The translations under genes and the position numbers were made by a program. Shown here in pieces: positions 61,501 to 64,000 of a DNA stretch of 64,000 nucleotides (position 1 is the first letter of the stretch; the number at the start of each line of letters is the position of its first letter). The notes beneath the pieces are model-generated. The model worked only from the letters and a program-made list of their open reading frames with translations. It did not search any database and was not told the origin of the DNA. Source of the DNA: Actinomycetota bacterium (GTDB taxonomy: Bacteria > Actinomycetota > Actinomycetes > Nanopelagicales > Nanopelagicaceae). The stretch spans positions 1-64,000 of the forward strand of contig CANFVU010000001.1 of the NCBI GenBank assembly GCA_947450545.1, read 5' to 3'.

Positions 61501-61536
61501 AATCGCTCGACGAACGAGTTTGAGTTGCGCAGCCAT
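58498..61536 (-). CDS. adnA: ATP-dependent helicase-nuclease AdnA-like
   Basis: VFGKPGTGKTRTLIR; RecB-like nuclease (LHVVDLKTGA) and C-terminal Cys cluster CRTCSVKLICPLQ. Confidence 0.9.
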   Translation of the reverse strand: MAAQLKLVRRAISTLTFEADSAQDEVIAFRGSLGVFGKPGTGKTRTLIRSALSRLDAGQDPNSLLIITYGRESASIIRDEIALGAKSTATNPLARTFHSLAFSILNEKLTPEDPIYILVSGAEQDAFISEMLSSGFDTSTWHPDLTLAKTTQGFVREVRDLILRGTELGLFPDDLIALAHEMNEPYWNGAAEFWKSYSEVMNLRSASVGESVIRIDPSAIIVEAIARLKSSPELLAHYRSLFTTILVDEFQESDQSQRDLLALIAPADTVLFVDGESAVGRFRGADPDSVERYVRDTSSTQIVLETQYRIDPDRREEAAKLSSHAEAAQYIAHAFKRAYLHGSVPWSEMAVLVRNPGLQVTALQRAFAQNGIPLNVDAGAVALADNPAVRPILDIANFALRPHLLAPSNWERIESVLLSEFCGADAIELRQIRMALGKERTEGDLSTTTEMAIALLSDPTLTEDSEFRSFVRLRDLLAAARAALRAPQSDVSDLLWAIWDGSMDYTGVKISNLWRERALNGGHKGALADRDIDSVIQLFEAARRFSERAPGARATTFIDQLFDERILSDAIFYKAQKENVVSLLTVHAAKGLEWKFVALAGLQEGAWPNLKERGSLLGSERLVEAQRTGLRSPHEISASASFGLMKDERRLLHVARTRAQSHLLSVAVQAEDLQPSRFFDEIYEEIYGISADEGDHTTPERSLTSQALIAELRRSLESGAHSDTTFASTLLKVLSDEGFSAAHPKNWLGAAPLSSDGPVVDPNESVFVSPSGLQSFEDCGVKWFLEKNGARDGDSTAQLLGTAIHALARMAAQDPNLTLDGAIEKLTKSWSIVDQNVGWFKEAQLGEARAMLERFFDWHRENKRQIVAVEEKFKIEIGRAIVSGSVDRLELHDGALHVVDLKTGATASSVKEGIEHKQLAAYQLAVMEGGFARVTEVTTSGGAELLFVGGDRVDAAVRTQPVVDRDAIAQEVEAAAEGMSAREFTATINKNCRTCSVKLICPLQANGRSVIE

Positions 61537-61607
61537 GGGTCTATCTAACCCAATGCGACTGACAAAGCAGGGTAAGTAGGATGCCTAGTTCATATCCGGT
61601 CGAAAGC

Positions 61608-61698
61608 CCCGATTACACGCTGAATCACGTCTCATCGCGTTACCAGGCGCTACGCGTGGAAGTGTCCACGCGCCGACAAATTCATCTTAGTAATCGGG
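61608..61698. other. Structured intergenic element between typA and adnA
   Basis: Outer stem cccgattac/gtaatcggg enclosing hairpin cgcgtgg-aagtgt-ccacgcg. Confidence 0.75.
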
Positions 61699-61734
61699 CC
61701 TTCCGCCCGTCTGTGAACGTGTCGTGCGTGCAAC

Positions 61735-63636
61735 TTACTGATCTGCGTTGAGGTTTGCTTTCTTCGCACGTGCAGTCGCGCGTGCTCGCTCATTACCATC
61801 AAGGGTCACCTTGCGGATACGAACAACAGCTGGCGTTACTTCTACGCACTCATCTTCGCGACAGAATTCAAGAGCAGCTTCCATGTTGAGTTTCTTTGGC
61901 GGAATCAAACGTTCTGATTCATCAGTTCCTGATGCACGCATGTTGGTGAGTTTCTTTTCGCGAACACAGTTCACATCCATATCTTCTGAACGTGAGTTCT
62001 CGCCAATAACCATACCTTCATACACTTCATCGCCTGGCTCAACGAAAATGCTTCCGCGATCTTGTGTTCCATACAGTGCATACGATGTAACTGTTCCCAT
62101 GCGATCTGAAACAAGTGATCCAGTTCCGCGAGTACGGATATCTCCGTGCCATGCTTCGTAACCATCAAAGACGTGGTGCAACAAACCAGTTCCGCGAGTT
62201 TCTGTCAGGAACTCGGTACGGAAACCAATCAAACCACGTGCTGGAACTCGGTAATCCAAACGGATCCATCCAGTGCCATGGTTAACCATCTGTTCCATGC
62301 GACCCTTACGAAGTGCCATGAGCTGTGTGAGAACTCCAAGGAATTCTTCTGGTGCATCAATAGATAGGCGCTCCATTGGTTCGTGGACTTTTCCATCGAT
62401 CTTCTTCAAAACAACTTGAGGCTTTCCAACAGTAAGTTCGAATCCTTCACGCTTCATGATTTCGACAAGAACAGCGAGCTGTAGCTCTCCACGGCCTTGT
62501 ACTTCCCATGTATCTGGGCGCTCTGTGTTGAGAACGCGTAATGAAACGTTACCGACAAGCTCTGCATCCAGACGGCCCTTTACTTGGCGAGCAGTCAGCT
62601 TGGTGCCGCTCTTACCTGCAAGAGGAGAGGTGTTGATACCAATTGTCATCGAAATAGAAGGCTCGTCCACTGTAATAAGTGGCAGCGCATAAGGGTTTTC
62701 TGTATCTGCAAGAGTCTCGCCCAATGTAATGGTTTCGATACCGGCAACAGCGATGATGTCTCCAGGATGCGCTTCGAGTGCAGGAACGCGCTCGAGTGCT
62801 TCGGTCATCAAGAGTTCAGAGATTTTCACGCGCTCTGTTGTGCCATCGGTCTTCATCCATGTGACTTGTTGGCCCTTTTTGATAACGCCTTCGCGTACGC
62901 GGCAGAGTGCAAGACGACCAAGGAATGGAGATGAATCCAAGTTTGTAACGTGTGCTTGAAGTGGAGCACCTTCGTGATATTCAGGTGCTGGAATTGCAGA
63001 GAAGATTGTGTCGAATAGAACATCGAGGTTCTCTTCTTCTGGCATTCCACCGTCAGCAGGACGAGTCAATGATGCGCGACCTGCTTTTGCAGATGCGTAA
63101 ATGACTGGGAATTCAATTTGTTCTTCATTCGCATCAAGATCCAAGAACAATTCGTACGCTTCATCAACAACTTCTGCGATTCGAGAATCGGGACGGTCTA
63201 CTTTGTTGATCAAGAGAATGACAGGAAGATTCTTTTGAAGCGCTTTGCGAAGAACGAAACGTGTTTGTGGAAGTGGTCCTTCAGAAGCATCAACGAGAAG
63301 AATTACGCCATCGACCATTTCAAGTCCGCGCTCTACTTCGCCGCCGAAATCTGCGTGGCCTGGTGTATCAATAATATTGACGATTGTGTTGCCGCGCTTG
63401 ACCGCAGTGTTCTTAGCAAGGATGGTGATTCCCTTTTCGCGCTCTAGATCCATTGAATCCATCATGCGATCTTGGCCTTCATCTTGCTTCTTGTGTGCAG
63501 CAAATGCGCCGGATTGCCACAACATCGCATCGACGAGAGTGGTCTTTCCATGGTCAACGTGGGCAATGATCGCAACGTTACGAAGATCTTCGCGCTTCTT
63601 TACAGGCAGGTCTTTTAGATGTGGTTGCTTTTTCAT
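61735..63636 (-). CDS. typA: Translational GTPase TypA/BipA
   Basis: IIAHVDHGKTTLVDAML; DTPGHADFGGEVER; 633 aa. Confidence 0.97.
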   Translation of the reverse strand: MKKQPHLKDLPVKKREDLRNVAIIAHVDHGKTTLVDAMLWQSGAFAAHKKQDEGQDRMMDSMDLEREKGITILAKNTAVKRGNTIVNIIDTPGHADFGGEVERGLEMVDGVILLVDASEGPLPQTRFVLRKALQKNLPVILLINKVDRPDSRIAEVVDEAYELFLDLDANEEQIEFPVIYASAKAGRASLTRPADGGMPEEENLDVLFDTIFSAIPAPEYHEGAPLQAHVTNLDSSPFLGRLALCRVREGVIKKGQQVTWMKTDGTTERVKISELLMTEALERVPALEAHPGDIIAVAGIETITLGETLADTENPYALPLITVDEPSISMTIGINTSPLAGKSGTKLTARQVKGRLDAELVGNVSLRVLNTERPDTWEVQGRGELQLAVLVEIMKREGFELTVGKPQVVLKKIDGKVHEPMERLSIDAPEEFLGVLTQLMALRKGRMEQMVNHGTGWIRLDYRVPARGLIGFRTEFLTETRGTGLLHHVFDGYEAWHGDIRTRGTGSLVSDRMGTVTSYALYGTQDRGSIFVEPGDEVYEGMVIGENSRSEDMDVNCVREKKLTNMRASGTDESERLIPPKKLNMEAALEFCREDECVEVTPAVVRIRKVTLDGNERARATARAKKANLNADQ

Positions 63637-63668
63637 TTTCGTCCCTCGTTATCGGTTATAGCTAGAAA

Positions 63669-64000
63669 TTAGACGTTGAAACGGAATTCAACGACATCGC
63701 CATCTTGCATTACATAATCTTTACCTTCCATACGCACTTTTCCATGCGCACGTGCTTCAGTCATCGACCCTGCAGCGATTAAATCGTTGAAGGAGACAAC
63801 TTCTGCCTTGATAAATCCTTTTTGGAAATCTGTATGGATGACACCTGCAGCCATCGGCGCGGTATCTCCCTTATGGATTGTCCATGCGCGAGCTTCTTTC
63901 GGCCCTGCAGTGAGATAGGTCTGAAGACCCAAAGTATCGAATCCAACTCGAGCGAGTGTTGTGAGACCAGGTTCAGTTAACCCAATCGCTTCAAGCAGCT
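63669..64000 (-). CDS. ychF: Ribosome-binding ATPase YchF, C-terminal part (truncated by window edge)
   Basis: LGLQTYLTAGPKEARAWTIHKGDTAPMAAGVIHTDFQKGFIKAEVVSFNDL...DGDVVEFRFNV; frame stays open past 64000. Confidence 0.95.
   Translation of the reverse strand, partial: LLEAIGLTEPGLTTLARVGFDTLGLQTYLTAGPKEARAWTIHKGDTAPMAAGVIHTDFQKGFIKAEVVSFNDLIAAGSMTEARAHGKVRMEGKDYVMQDGDVVEFRFNV

Noticed and set aside
61608-61698. Degraded tRNA (D-arm-like TAGCGCCTGGTAACGCG on the minus strand)
   Set aside because: No anticodon stem or T-arm can be formed; the similarity is limited to a D-arm-like stretch.

Overview
The window is about 64 kb of a compact, fairly low-GC actinobacterial chromosome. Content (two WhiB proteins, fused KGD, SigR/RsrA, AdnAB, NudC, UPF0182, nickel SOD) is compatible with a streamlined freshwater actinobacterium such as the acI/Nanopelagicales group; that placement is inference. 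No CRISPR array, transposase, integrase, prophage or rRNA operon was seen. Main blocks, left to right: 5' end of ssrA (tmRNA, minus strand) with smpB; a 124-bp structured tandem repeat; ftsX-ftsE-prfB; a Tad/Flp pilus locus; an ABC glycan exporter with a WbpD-E-B-A-like gene set; sulphur/amino-acid genes; tRNA-Arg(CCG); a WhiB protein; argG; KGD; nickel SOD with its maturation protease; sigR-rsrA; aroA-rsgA-hisN; zwf-gnd-pgl; initiator tRNA-Met; and a conserved UPF0182 / DUF2342 / E1-like / whiB7 / uvrD2 / nudC / adnB / adnA block followed by typA and ychF. The most interesting signals missing from the supplied ORF track are: a 58-aa upstream ORF plus rho-independent attenuator in front of a whiB7-like gene; the 124-bp tandem repeat with three hairpins per unit; a structured element between typA and adnA; an orphan degenerate E1-like (ThiF/TOMM-type) protein beside whiB7; and short tandem repeats sitting at several stop codons.
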